Positions 33,379 through 42,325 of a stretch of 64,000 nt of DNA are shown here, piece after piece. The stretch lies in the NCBI RefSeq assembly GCF_003574735.1, contig NZ_QORW01000007.1, positions 248,001-312,000 on the forward strand, written 5' to 3'. Position numbers and translations under genes: made by a program. This stretch comes from Dongia deserti. Lineage in GTDB: Bacteria; Pseudomonadota; Alphaproteobacteria; Dongiales; Dongiaceae. The first letter of the stretch is position 1. Every line of letters begins with the position of its first letter. The notes beneath the pieces are model-generated. The model did no database searches and was not told the origin of the DNA. It saw nothing but the letters and a program-made list of their open reading frames with translations.

Positions 33379-34086
33379 ATGAACATTACTCATTCTTCCG
33401 CCGCGTGGCTATTCATCGCTTTCGTCGTGTCCAGCTGCGCATCGACCGACGTGACCCAGCGCCAGCAATATCAGGGCGAGAAGCTTGCGCAGCCCGGCCG
33501 GGTCATCATTCATGACTTCACCGCCAACCCCGCCGACGTGCCGGCCGAATCGGCTTTCGCGGCTCAGAACGCCGTCGCGAACACCATCCCGACGGCGGAA
33601 CAACTCGCAGCGACCAGCAGGCTGGGTGCGGAGATCGCGCGGCAGGTTACGGCACAGCTGCGCGGTGCTGGCCTGCCGGCCGTGCAGGCAACGGGCCAAC
33701 CTGCACCTCAGGTCAATGACATCGCTATCAGGGGCTATTTCGTTTCGGCGGAAGAGGGCAGCGCCGCCAAGCGTATGCTGGTCGGATTCGGCTCCGGCAA
33801 TGCGGAATTGATGACCGCGGTCGAAGGGTTCCAGATGACACCACAGGGCCTGCGCTTGCTCGGCAGCGGCCATGTCGAATCCGGCGGTAACAAGGCGCCG
33901 GGTGTGATTCTGCCGCTTGCGGTCATGGCGGCCACTGCAAACCCGATCGGGCTGGCGGTCGCCGGGACAGTGAAGGTGGCCGGCGAAGCGACGGGCTCAT
34001 CCACCATCGAGGGCGCGGCCAAGAGGACCGCGGACGAGATTTCAGAACAGTTGATAGACGCAGCCGAGCGGCAGGGCTGGCTGTGA
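33379..34086 (+). CDS. DUF4410 lipoprotein
   Basis: 235 residues. The N-terminus IAFVVSSCAS holds a lipobox-like cysteine after a hydrophobic stretch. The body is typical of DUF4410: VIIHDFTANPADVP, then a helix with LGAEIARQVTAQLRGAGLPA, IRGYFVSAEEGSAAKRMLVG, and a late region LAVMAATANPIGLAVAG, with DEISEQLIDAAERQGW at the end. DUF4410 lipoproteins sit in the outer-membrane inner leaflet; their role is not established. GAAGGGAA supports the start. It precedes a second lipoprotein, the patatin. Confidence 0.85.
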   Translation: MNITHSSAAWLFIAFVVSSCASTDVTQRQQYQGEKLAQPGRVIIHDFTANPADVPAESAFAAQNAVANTIPTAEQLAATSRLGAEIARQVTAQLRGAGLPAVQATGQPAPQVNDIAIRGYFVSAEEGSAAKRMLVGFGSGNAELMTAVEGFQMTPQGLRLLGSGHVESGGNKAPGVILPLAVMAATANPIGLAVAGTVKVAGEATGSSTIEGAAKRTADEISEQLIDAAERQGWL

Positions 34087-34143
34087 GGCTGCGCGGCTGA
34101 GCGTGAGCTTCTGCAACAAAGATCTGCGAGATGGAGGGCTAGG

Positions 34144-35376
34144 TTGGCACGTATCGGACTACGAAACATAAGCGTACTGGCAGGAGCTGCAATGCTGTGC
34201 GCCTGCAGCACGCTCACGCGCGAACCCGCTGCCGAGCCGCCGATCTCGCGGGCGACTGTGGCTGACATCGATTCGAGCACGATCCGCTATCTGCCGTTCG
34301 AGGATGTCTCGGGTTTCCAACGGGACATTGCCGAGGCTTTCCGCACGGAAACGGAAGACAGCTACCACGTGGGCCCCAGTGGCGAGCGCATCTACAACTA
34401 TCTCGCCGTGTCGGGCGGCGGTTCGGACGGAGCCTTCGGCGCTGGTCTGCTGAACGGCTGGACAGAAGCAGGCGGCCGTCCGAAGTTCAAGATCGTGACC
34501 GGTGTCAGCACCGGATCCCTGATCGCTCCCTTTGCCTTCCTCGGGCCAGATTATGACGACGAGCTGAAGGCGGCATACACCACGATCGATGCGAGCAGGA
34601 TCTTCATTGCGCGTGGCCTGCTGCCGCTGCTCTGGTCGGAAGCCGTGGCTTCTACGGAACCGCTCCAGGACCTGATCGGCACATACGTCGACGAAAAGCT
34701 CCTGGATGCTATCGCAGCCGAACACGCGAAGGGTCGTCGGCTCTATGTCGCCTCCACCAACCTTGACGCGGAGCAGCCCGTCATATGGGACATGGGCGCC
34801 ATCGCGGCCAGTGGCAAACCTGATCGTTTGGCGCTGTTCCGCCAGGCGCTCCTGGCTTCCGCATCGATCCCTTCGATCTTTCCTCCGGTACTGATCGATG
34901 TATCGGCCGACGGCAAGAAGCATCAGGAGATGCATGTCGATGGCGGCGTCTTCTTCCAGGCCTTTTTCATCGGCGCCGCGACCGACCTGCCGGCGAACAT
35001 TCGCGCCGCTCATCCGGAGTTCCAGGGCAAAGTCCAGCAGAACCTCTATGTCATCCGGAACGGCTGGCTGACCCCCAGCTTCGAGCCGGTGGACCGCGCG
35101 CTCACCAGCATAACCATGCGGGCGATCCACTCGATGCTCAAGGTGTCCGGCATCAACGACCTCTGGCGTCTCTACCTCGGCGCAAAGGACGATGAGGTTG
35201 CCTTTCACTACGTAGCCATACCGGCCGCCTATGTGCCATCGACGACCGACCAATTCAACCAGGCTGAGATGAACCGGGAGTTCGATTTCGGACGCCAAAT
35301 GGCGCTCGACGGGATCGAGTGGCAAGTGACGCCGCCGGGCTACACGGCGCCTCAAAGCCAGATCACGCAGCAATAA
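34144..35376 (+). CDS. patatin-like phospholipase lipoprotein
   Basis: 410 residues from TTG 34144 with GGAGGG upstream. The lipobox LCAC puts the lipidated Cys at 21. The patatin core has the oxyanion loop SGGGSDGAFGAGLL, the nucleophile elbow GVSTG (Ser122), and the catalytic dyad Asp in VDGGVF. It is therefore a serine acyl hydrolase anchored on the periplasmic face. Substrates are likely phospholipids or lipoproteins. Its position directly upstream of the FGE/sulfatase pair suggests joint remodelling of envelope or imported lipids, possibly sulfolipids; that link is inference. Confidence 0.88.
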   Translation: MARIGLRNISVLAGAAMLCACSTLTREPAAEPPISRATVADIDSSTIRYLPFEDVSGFQRDIAEAFRTETEDSYHVGPSGERIYNYLAVSGGGSDGAFGAGLLNGWTEAGGRPKFKIVTGVSTGSLIAPFAFLGPDYDDELKAAYTTIDASRIFIARGLLPLLWSEAVASTEPLQDLIGTYVDEKLLDAIAAEHAKGRRLYVASTNLDAEQPVIWDMGAIAASGKPDRLALFRQALLASASIPSIFPPVLIDVSADGKKHQEMHVDGGVFFQAFFIGAATDLPANIRAAHPEFQGKVQQNLYVIRNGWLTPSFEPVDRALTSITMRAIHSMLKVSGINDLWRLYLGAKDDEVAFHYVAIPAAYVPSTTDQFNQAEMNREFDFGRQMALDGIEWQVTPPGYTAPQSQITQQ

Positions 35377-35401
35377 GCGCAGGTTCGACAGGAGCAGATC
35401 G

Positions 35402-36382
35402 ATGAGGCTGCTGAAAGGGCAAGAGCTGCGTGAGCCTGCACGAGAAGGCATGGTATTTGTGCGCGGTGGAACCTTCTTGATGGGTTCAGATCGACACTAC
35501 CCAGAAGAAGGGCCAGTGCATCGCGTCCATGTGGACGGCTTTCTTATCGACGAGACGCCCGTCACGAATGCACAGTTCTCGGAGTTCGTTTCGGCCACCG
35601 GGTATCGCACATTCGCGGAATCTCCGCCCAATCCAAGAGACTATCCAGGCATTCTGCCGGAGATGGTGTATGCGGGGTCACTGGTATTCCAGTCGCCGGA
35701 TGGAAGTGTCGATCTTACCGACTGGGCTCAATGGTGGACATTTCTGAAGGGCGCGTGCTGGCGTCATCCATACGGTCCGAACAGCGACATCCATGGGTTG
35801 GACGAGCATCCCGTCGTACATGTTTGCTACCATGACGCGCTCGCCTATGCCCGGTGGAGCGGCAAGGATCTTCCGACAGAAGCAGAATGGGAGTTCGCAG
35901 CTAGAGGCGGACTCGATGAAGCAGAGTTTGCCTGGGGCTCGGATTTTACGCCGGCGGGCCGCCACATGGCCAACACCTGGCAGGGGAGCTTTCCGACGGT
36001 GAACGAGGCGCGAGACGGGTACGTACGCACCTCATCCGTCAAGGTCTTTCCACCGAACGGATACGCCATCTACGACATGATCGGGAACGTCTGGGAATGG
36101 ACGTCCGACTGGTTCGCTCCGCGGCACGAGGCGAACGCACAGAAAGCCTGCTGTATCCCGAAAAACCCTCACGGCGGTCGCGAAACCGACAGCTATGACC
36201 CGTGCCAGCCCGAGATCAGGATTCCACGCAAGGTCTTAAAAGGCGGCTCGCACCTCTGCGCGCCCAACTACTGCCGCCGCTACCGTCCCGCAGCGAGGCA
36301 CGCGGAGCCCGTGGATACCTCGACGTGTCATGTAGGATTCAGATGTGTTGTAAGGCCAGGAGGATCAGATGAAGTCGCTTAG
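35402..36382 (+). CDS. formylglycine-generating enzyme (SUMF1 family)
   Basis: 326 residues; CAGGAGC precedes ATG 35402. FGE-fold landmarks: FVRGGTFLMGSD near the start, DETPVTNAQFSEFV, LPTEAEWEFAARGG, and the active-site stretch LKGGSHLCAPNYCRRYRP, with the copper-binding cysteine pair five apart, then HVGFRCV. The enzyme oxidises the sulfatase Cys to formylglycine. There is no signal peptide, so it acts in the cytoplasm before export. The stop overlaps the sulfatase start by 14 bases, which couples enzyme and substrate. All key residues are present, so it should be active. Confidence 0.93.
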   Translation: MRLLKGQELREPAREGMVFVRGGTFLMGSDRHYPEEGPVHRVHVDGFLIDETPVTNAQFSEFVSATGYRTFAESPPNPRDYPGILPEMVYAGSLVFQSPDGSVDLTDWAQWWTFLKGACWRHPYGPNSDIHGLDEHPVVHVCYHDALAYARWSGKDLPTEAEWEFAARGGLDEAEFAWGSDFTPAGRHMANTWQGSFPTVNEARDGYVRTSSVKVFPPNGYAIYDMIGNVWEWTSDWFAPRHEANAQKACCIPKNPHGGRETDSYDPCQPEIRIPRKVLKGGSHLCAPNYCRRYRPAARHAEPVDTSTCHVGFRCVVRPGGSDEVA

Positions 36383-38747
36383 GCATTTGAGGGCACGCTG
36401 GTTGGGAGCGAGCACGATGGTCCTGCTGTTGTGTGCTCCCGCAATCGCCCAAGAATCGCTGCCTTTTCCGCCGAAGTCCTCGGGGAGCAAGGCTGGTCCG
36501 ACGATCGCAGAGTCGACCTATAATCCGTTGCCGGCGCAGTCGCACCTGCCGGCCGATGCCCCGAACATTCTCGTCATCATGCTCGACGATGTTGGTCCGG
36601 CGCTGCCGGACACTTTTGGCGGCGTGATCGAAACACCCACGTTGAGCCGTCTTGCGGAGGAAGGAGTCTCCTACAATCGCTTCCACAATGCCGCTATGTG
36701 CTCCCCCACGCGGGCGGCTTTGCTCACGGGGCGTAATCATCACCGCGTCGGGAACGGCCAGATCGCGGAACTTGCAAACGATTGGGACGGGTATACCGGC
36801 CGTATTCCGCGCACATCTGCGACCGTCGCAAAGGTTCTTGGCTATTACGGCTACGCGACCGCGGCATTCGGGAAATGGCACAACACCCCAGCGAATGAAA
36901 CGACGGCTATCGGCCCCTACACCGACTGGCCGGCGGGGGAAGGAATCGGCTTCGACTACTTCTATGGCTTTCTTGCCGGTGAATCGTCGCAGTGGGAGCC
37001 GGCCGTCGTCGAGAACACGGTCCGCCTCGACCCTTCCCACGGAAGAGAAGGCTACCATTTTACCGAGGACATGACAGACAAGGCCGTCGCTTGGATGAAG
37101 CAGGTTCGCGCACTGACGCCGGATCGGCCATTCTTCATGTATTGGGCTCCCGGCGCATCCCATGGTCCGCATCACATCTTCAAGGAGTGGGCCGACAAGT
37201 ACAAAGGCAAGTTCGATGATGGCTGGGATTCCATGCGCGAACGCATCTTCGCCCATCAGAAGGAACTCGGATGGATCCCGGAGAACACAGAACTGACGCC
37301 CCGTCCGGATACCCTGGCGGCATGGCAGGACATTCCGGAGGACGAGAAGCCGTTACAGCGGCGCCTCATGGAAGTGTTCGCAGGCTACACCGAACACGCG
37401 GATACGCAAGCAGGTCGTCTGCTGGACGCCCTTGATGAGCTTGGCATGCGCGACAATACGCTCATCTTCTATGTCTGGGGCGATAACGGATCCAGCGCGG
37501 AAGGCCAGAATGGCACGATCAGCGAGCTTCTGGCACAGAACGGCATCCGTACGGAGATCAAGGACCATATCCGTGCGATGAATGAGCTGGGAGGTCTGGA
37601 CGTACTCGGCTCACCGAAAGCCGACAATATGTACCATGCCGGTTGGGCTTGGGCCGGTTCGACACCACATCGGTCCACAAAGCTGGTCGCAGCGCATTTC
37701 GGCGGGACGCGCACACCGCTCGTGGTCTCCTGGCCCAGCAAGATCAAGCCCGACACGACGCCGCGTTCCCAGTTTCATCATGTCAACGACATCGTGCCGA
37801 CGATCTACGACGTCCTGGATATCCAGCCGCCAAAGCTCGTCGACGGCATAACCCAGGATCCTCTTGATGGCGTTAGCATGACCTACACCTTCGACTCCGC
37901 CCGCGCGCCGGGGCAGAAGACGGAGCAGTATTTCGAGATCATGGGTAGCCGCGCCCACTACAAGGATGAATGGATAGCGTCGGTATTTGGCCCCCGGATA
38001 CCGTGGAAGGCAGGCCTCGATCCGGCGATCTTCAAATGGTCGCCGAACAATGACGTTTGGGAGCTGCACGATCTCAGCAAGGACTATTCTCAAGCCACCG
38101 ACGTCGCGGTCGATCACCCTGATAAAGTTGAGGAGCTCAGGAAAGCCTTCGGCGTCAGCGCGGAAGCGAACAAGGTGTACCCTGTCGGTGGCGGGCTGTG
38201 GTCTGCCGTCCTCCATCCGGAGGATGCGCCATCGAATCCGGCGACAGAGTTCGAGTTCACGCAAGAGGTCGTCGGCGTTCCGGAGTTCACCGCGCCAAAA
38301 GTCGGAGCGCGGAGCAATCTGGTTACCATCGAGGCGGAACTGAAGTCGGACTCGGAAGGTGTGCTTTACGCCCTGGGCGCCTTTTCGGGAGGTGTCGCCT
38401 TGTGGGTGGATAAGGGTAGGCTGACCTACGAGTACAATCTGTTTGAGGTCGAACGGACGCGTCTTGAATCATCCGACCCGTTGCCCAGCGGCAAGGTCAA
38501 GATAGAGGTCGAGACACGCAAGGCCAACAACGATCACGCGGCGCCGCTTGACGTCGTCGTCCGCGTTGATGGCAAGGAAGTGGCGAAAGGTCGCGTGCCA
38601 CGCTCGGCTCCGCTCACCTTTACCGCCAATGACGCTTTCGATGTGGGCAGAGACAGCTACTCGCCAGTCTCGCTCGCATATTTCGACCGAAAGCCGTTTG
38701 CGTTCAATGGCGAGATTCAACGCCTGAAAGTCCAGTATTTGAAGTGA
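36369..38747 (+). CDS. arylsulfatase (Cys-type, exported)
   Basis: 792 residues. Signal peptide MVLLLCAPAIAQ. The alkaline-phosphatase-like sulfatase domain has the metal-binding LDDVG (Asp73/74) and the modification motif CSPTR with Cys111, the residue converted to formylglycine by the upstream enzyme. TGRNHHRVG and the later GDNGSSAEGQ are also family-typical. The C-terminal 200 residues form an extra beta domain, usual in large bacterial arylsulfatases that act on aromatic or steroid sulfates. The start overlaps the FGE gene by 14 bases. It is likely periplasmic. Confidence 0.95.
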   Translation: MKSLRHLRARWLGASTMVLLLCAPAIAQESLPFPPKSSGSKAGPTIAESTYNPLPAQSHLPADAPNILVIMLDDVGPALPDTFGGVIETPTLSRLAEEGVSYNRFHNAAMCSPTRAALLTGRNHHRVGNGQIAELANDWDGYTGRIPRTSATVAKVLGYYGYATAAFGKWHNTPANETTAIGPYTDWPAGEGIGFDYFYGFLAGESSQWEPAVVENTVRLDPSHGREGYHFTEDMTDKAVAWMKQVRALTPDRPFFMYWAPGASHGPHHIFKEWADKYKGKFDDGWDSMRERIFAHQKELGWIPENTELTPRPDTLAAWQDIPEDEKPLQRRLMEVFAGYTEHADTQAGRLLDALDELGMRDNTLIFYVWGDNGSSAEGQNGTISELLAQNGIRTEIKDHIRAMNELGGLDVLGSPKADNMYHAGWAWAGSTPHRSTKLVAAHFGGTRTPLVVSWPSKIKPDTTPRSQFHHVNDIVPTIYDVLDIQPPKLVDGITQDPLDGVSMTYTFDSARAPGQKTEQYFEIMGSRAHYKDEWIASVFGPRIPWKAGLDPAIFKWSPNNDVWELHDLSKDYSQATDVAVDHPDKVEELRKAFGVSAEANKVYPVGGGLWSAVLHPEDAPSNPATEFEFTQEVVGVPEFTAPKVGARSNLVTIEAELKSDSEGVLYALGAFSGGVALWVDKGRLTYEYNLFEVERTRLESSDPLPSGKVKIEVETRKANNDHAAPLDVVVRVDGKEVAKGRVPRSAPLTFTANDAFDVGRDSYSPVSLAYFDRKPFAFNGEIQRLKVQYLK

Positions 38748-38830
38748 GCGGCAGAAGCGGTGATCGCTATGCGTGGCCGATCCCACGCCGGCTCAGCACT
38801 ACCAGGCGATCTTATTCCGGGAGGAATTGT

Positions 38831-39620
38831 ATGATGTCGAAGACTTTTGGGCGGACGGCGCTTGCGGCAGTTGCCGTTGCGATCCTGTCCTTAGGCCTGA
38901 TGCCGGGCATTGCCGCGGCAGAGGGCACGGTCATTTCGTTGCCAAGCGCAGATCAGGAGGAAATCGAAAAGCTCCTTGGCAAGGGCGTTGTCGGCGACGC
39001 GCAGCCGGCCATGCCGCTAGGCTCGCCTGAGAGCTATCTGCTGCCCAAGGGCTCTTCGATGAGCTACCAGGTCATCGAGAAGGACAAGAAGAGGGCGGAA
39101 GCCCATAAGCTGGAGGACACCACTGACGCATCTTTGGCGCCGGGCTGGCACTATTCGGTGGAGAAGGCGGGCGCTGCCTTCTTCCAGAAGTCGTCCGACG
39201 GCAGCCTGCATACGGTGGCCGAGCAGGATCTCGGCAATAAGGTGCTATCTCGCTTCGTGCCTGGCGAGCCGATGATCGTCCAGGGTCTAAAGCCTGGAGA
39301 GAGCCGCACGTCAACCCTGCAGGTCTCGGTCTACGATTTGTCCGATCTCAAAAAGGTGACGCATTCGGGATCGCTCGATGTGACCTACACATATATCGGC
39401 GCCTATCGCCGTGACCGTTCCAGCGGGCACCTACGACGCCGTGCTCATCCGCTGGACCTATGACGGTAAGATCGGCCCGGCGAGCATCAAGGATTCGCAA
39501 TACCGGTTTCTTGCCCCGAACGCCGGCATGGTCGCCATGGCACAGATCCGCAGCATCTCCGCCATGCTGATCTATAACGACCACACGAAGCACGGAAAGG
39601 TCCTGCAACAGATCCACTGA
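38831..39620 (+). pseudogene. exported protein of unknown function, frameshifted near its 3' end
   Basis: GGAGGAATTGT precedes ATG 38831; a signal peptide ends near GIAAAEG. The frame runs through SYQVIEKDKKRAEAHKLED and the repeated-looking GLKPGESRTSTLQVSVYDL to a stop at 39463. The homologous continuation, TVPAGTYDAVLIRWTYDGKI to NDHTKHGKVLQQIH, is one frame over from 39411 to 39620. One extra C at about 39407 explains it. The family is unknown to me. It is the last member of the sulfatase run, 83 bases after the arylsulfatase. If the shift is a sequencing error the intact protein would have about 262 residues. Confidence 0.7.
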
Positions 39621-39669
39621 CATCGTTCGCAACGAGATTGCGCAGGGGTCGGAGTGCGAGGGAACATGA

Positions 39670-40185
39670 TCATGGATGGCCGGCATTCCGCTGAGGCCAG
39701 CCAAGAAAAACCTTCCTGATTCCTGCGCCGAGATGCGTATCGAGCTCGACGACAGCTGCGTAGAGCACCAATGCGATCAGCAGCCAGATCTGAAGGACCC
39801 AGAAATGAGGCCAGGACACCTCTTCCAGGAAATGCTGCAGCGCCGCCGTCATGCCACCGTGCTTGGTCGCGAGCGGCATGAGCTCCTCGACTAGGCGGAA
39901 CACGAGGCAGAGCAGCGCGTAAAGCGCGGCCTTCCACAAGACGCTGATCAGGAGCGGCTTGCTTTCGAGGCGGCCGACCCAGGGCAGCTTGTCCGCGATC
40001 AGAATCGCCTTCGCGACGATCAGTGCTCCGATGGTGGCCACCGACGCCGTCGCGACGGTGATGCCATAGGATTCCAGCATCAGGGCCTTCGTGAATGCGG
40101 CGAGGTGGAAGAGCAGCAGGAAGAAGGTGGTCGGCGCCAGCGCCTCCTTGAGTTCTTTGCCAATGAACCGGAAGACCTTCCGCAT
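39670..40185 (-). CDS. hydrophobic membrane protein of unknown function
   Basis: 171 residues from ATG 40185, preceded by GGGGGAG. Three or four membrane helices (TTFFLLLFHLAAFTKALM, ISVLWKAALYALLCLVF, FWVLQIWLLIALVLYAAVV) separated by a basic loop (RLESKP); the C-terminus is cytoplasmic-looking with RKVFLGWPQRN. No family recognised. It is convergent with the sulfatase cluster (stop 50 bases from its end) and divergent from the tiny membrane protein at 40407. Confidence 0.65.
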   Translation of the reverse strand: MRKVFRFIGKELKEALAPTTFFLLLFHLAAFTKALMLESYGITVATASVATIGALIVAKAILIADKLPWVGRLESKPLLISVLWKAALYALLCLVFRLVEELMPLATKHGGMTAALQHFLEEVSWPHFWVLQIWLLIALVLYAAVVELDTHLGAGIRKVFLGWPQRNAGHP

Positions 40186-40406
40186 TGCCACAGCTCCCCC
40201 GTTTTGAAGCGCTTCGCCGCTTCGGCGAGAGCAAGCTTGGGACAACGGCATGCGGCATTCAATCCGCTTCTTCCGGCATGGCCGGGACGCCGATTGCCAT
40301 ACCACGTGTGGCCCTCTCGATAGATCTGGAAGAACTGGAGTCCCATCATCCGATCTCGATGGCCGCGTGAACATCAGTCGCCACGTATGTCGGCGCGCGG
40401 ACAGCA

Positions 40407-40613
40407 ATGAACAGATTGCTCCTGATAGTCTGGCTCGCCACGAGCGCGCTCCTGCTGCTCCTCGCCGTCGCGCTCGCCTACATGAGCCTGATGATGGGGG
40501 CGGCGCATTGGGATTGGTGGCTTTCGTTCGGCCTCGGCGCTGGTCTGCTCGCGATTGCCATCGGCTGCCTCTGGATGTGCCGGCGGGCTTGGCGGCTGCT
40601 CAAGACGCCGTGA
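40407..40613 (+). CDS. small two-helix membrane protein
   Basis: 68 residues: MNRLLLIVWLATSALLLLLA forms the first helix, GLGAGLLAIAIGCLWM the second, and the tail CRRAWRLLKTP is basic. Ribosome binding is weak. The composition and spacing look like a genuine small inner-membrane protein rather than noise, but no family or partner is evident. It lies alone between divergent and downstream genes. Confidence 0.5.
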   Translation: MNRLLLIVWLATSALLLLLAVALAYMSLMMGAAHWDWWLSFGLGAGLLAIAIGCLWMCRRAWRLLKTP

Positions 40614-40722
40614 AAGCTCCCATCGGCCGTTTGGCTTAGACTGCTTGGCCTGCGGCACCGCAACCGGCGTTCCACTGCAGATCGTAAAGGTCGATTAACG
40701 CAGCCTCAGCTATGGTCACGTG

Positions 40723-41304
40723 ATGGACTCGCAATGGCGCATCGCGCGTGACACGTTTTTCGCCTTCAACCCGGACCGTGAGCTCAGTGACGTGCTCGCA
40801 CGCGTCCGCTCGCCGAAGGTCGCGCAGGTGCTGCGGTACTGGAATCGTCTGCGCCAGGGCAGGCGTTTCCCGGAGCGCCCCGATATCGATCCGGCCGCGA
40901 TCAAGGCGGCATTGACGCATGTAATGATCACCGGCATCGAGTATCGGCCGTTCCGGGTGCTCTATCGCCTGGTGGGCACCGAGATCGTGCATTGGGCGCG
41001 CGTCGACTTCACCAATCGGTACGCTGACGAGCTGATCTTCGATGACGAGGGCCGCGACTGGACGGACTACTACCGCGCCGTAATCGACGCGCGCAAACCG
41101 GCCTACGGGCTGACGGACTGGGTCGATGGGGACCGGACGCCGTTGTGGGCGGAATGCATCATTTGTCCGCTTTCGGAAGATGGCGAGGTGATCGATCGCT
41201 GCCTGGCGGTTGAGGATTACGAGCCGATGAGCGCCGCCGAGATCGAGACCTTGCCGCCGGTCGGCGAGCGGCGGGCGCAGCCGCTCAAGAAGGCGTCCGA
41301 ATAG
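40723..41304 (+). CDS. PAS_5 (DUF1457) domain protein
   Basis: 193 residues from ATG 40723 (a GTG directly before it is also possible). Single PAS-like domain of the DUF1457 type: RYWNRLRQGRRFPERPDIDP, then VLYRLVGTEIVHWARVDFT, NRYADELIFDDEG, and EDGEVIDRCLAVEDYEP. Such proteins are common, often multi-copy, in Rhodospirillales and Rhizobiales; their ligand and output are mostly unknown. There is no catalytic domain. It ends three bases before the stop of the convergent protease gene. Confidence 0.85.
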   Translation: MDSQWRIARDTFFAFNPDRELSDVLARVRSPKVAQVLRYWNRLRQGRRFPERPDIDPAAIKAALTHVMITGIEYRPFRVLYRLVGTEIVHWARVDFTNRYADELIFDDEGRDWTDYYRAVIDARKPAYGLTDWVDGDRTPLWAECIICPLSEDGEVIDRCLAVEDYEPMSAAEIETLPPVGERRAQPLKKASE

Positions 41305-41307
41305 CGT

Positions 41308-42282
41308 TCACCGCTTCTGCCGCACTACCCAACCCACGATCATCGCGAAAATGGGGGCGGCAAAGCCGACGGCGTAGAGCAATGCAGCGCCGAGGTCCGG
41401 TCTTTCGGCTGCCTGCGGTGGTCCCGCATAGACGCCTGCGGCAATGGCCGCGATCAGGCCGACAATACCGAGCAGCAACAGGATGTTTCCGCTCCAGCGC
41501 CAGCGCCGGACAACGTCCTGATGCCCCGGCTCCGCACTGATCAAATCCTCCTCCGCGGCACGGCGGGTGGCATGGCGCAGAGACCACAGGCCGGTCACCA
41601 GCACCAGCGCGATGCCGATCACGACAACGGGGAGCGCGCTGACCATGGTCGGCATGCTCACGTTCTTGGTCCGCACAAACTCGCTGAGGATCGGCAGCAT
41701 GCCGGTATCGTAGGCGGCGTGGAATCCCACTGCGACCAGGTAGCCGATGATCAAGACGTGCCAGTCCCGCCAGCCGCGCGCGGCGAAACGCATGAGAAAC
41801 AGGCCGAAGATCATCGCGAGCAGGCTATGCGTGAAGGTCGCCAGGAAGCCGCGGCCGAACGCCATGAGCATGGCATGCTGGCCGAAGGCGGTCGCGTAGC
41901 CTTGGTTCTCGACGATCGCGAACCCGACCGCGACGAACAATGAGGTCTGGAACGCCTGCGCCGGCGTCACACGCCGCCAGAACGGCAACAGCGCGAGAAT
42001 CGTGGCCAGCGACTTCGCCGCTTCCTCCGGCAAGCCGATGCGCCAGATGGCGAAGGGCAAAGCCGCGGCGACGGTCGTCAAGCGGTCGAAGCTCGCGAGG
42101 CCGGCCCCGACGAAGCGATGCAGGATCAAGGCCAGCAGGAACGTGCATATGATGCTGGTCAACAGCGAAGTCCCGACCAGCCTCCACGGTGCCGGCCGCG
42201 GGAAGAGATACTGGAACAACAGAATGAAAAGCGCGGCGCAGAACAGGACCGCCACGAGAGCAGGGATGGGGGCCAGGATCAT
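41308..42282 (-). CDS. PrsW family intramembrane metalloprotease
   Basis: 324 residues with about nine membrane helices. The PrsW glutamates are present in GLPEEAAKSLA, the second acidic site in GFAIVENQGYA, and the metal His in FTHSLLAMIFG and VGFHAAYDTG. These form the proposed metal site of the family. The C-terminal third adds two further helices and a charged linker (RRAAEEDLI). PrsW-type proteases cleave anti-sigma factors or other membrane substrates. It is the last gene of the transporter operon, 43 bases after the serine hydrolase, and its target is unknown. Confidence 0.85.
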   Translation of the reverse strand: MILAPIPALVAVLFCAALFILLFQYLFPRPAPWRLVGTSLLTSIICTFLLALILHRFVGAGLASFDRLTTVAAALPFAIWRIGLPEEAAKSLATILALLPFWRRVTPAQAFQTSLFVAVGFAIVENQGYATAFGQHAMLMAFGRGFLATFTHSLLAMIFGLFLMRFAARGWRDWHVLIIGYLVAVGFHAAYDTGMLPILSEFVRTKNVSMPTMVSALPVVVIGIALVLVTGLWSLRHATRRAAEEDLISAEPGHQDVVRRWRWSGNILLLLGIVGLIAAIAAGVYAGPPQAAERPDLGAALLYAVGFAAPIFAMIVGWVVRQKR

Positions 42283-42325
42283 GCGTGCGCGCGGTCCATC
42301 GATCGAGTCAGAGCCAGAGCATCGG

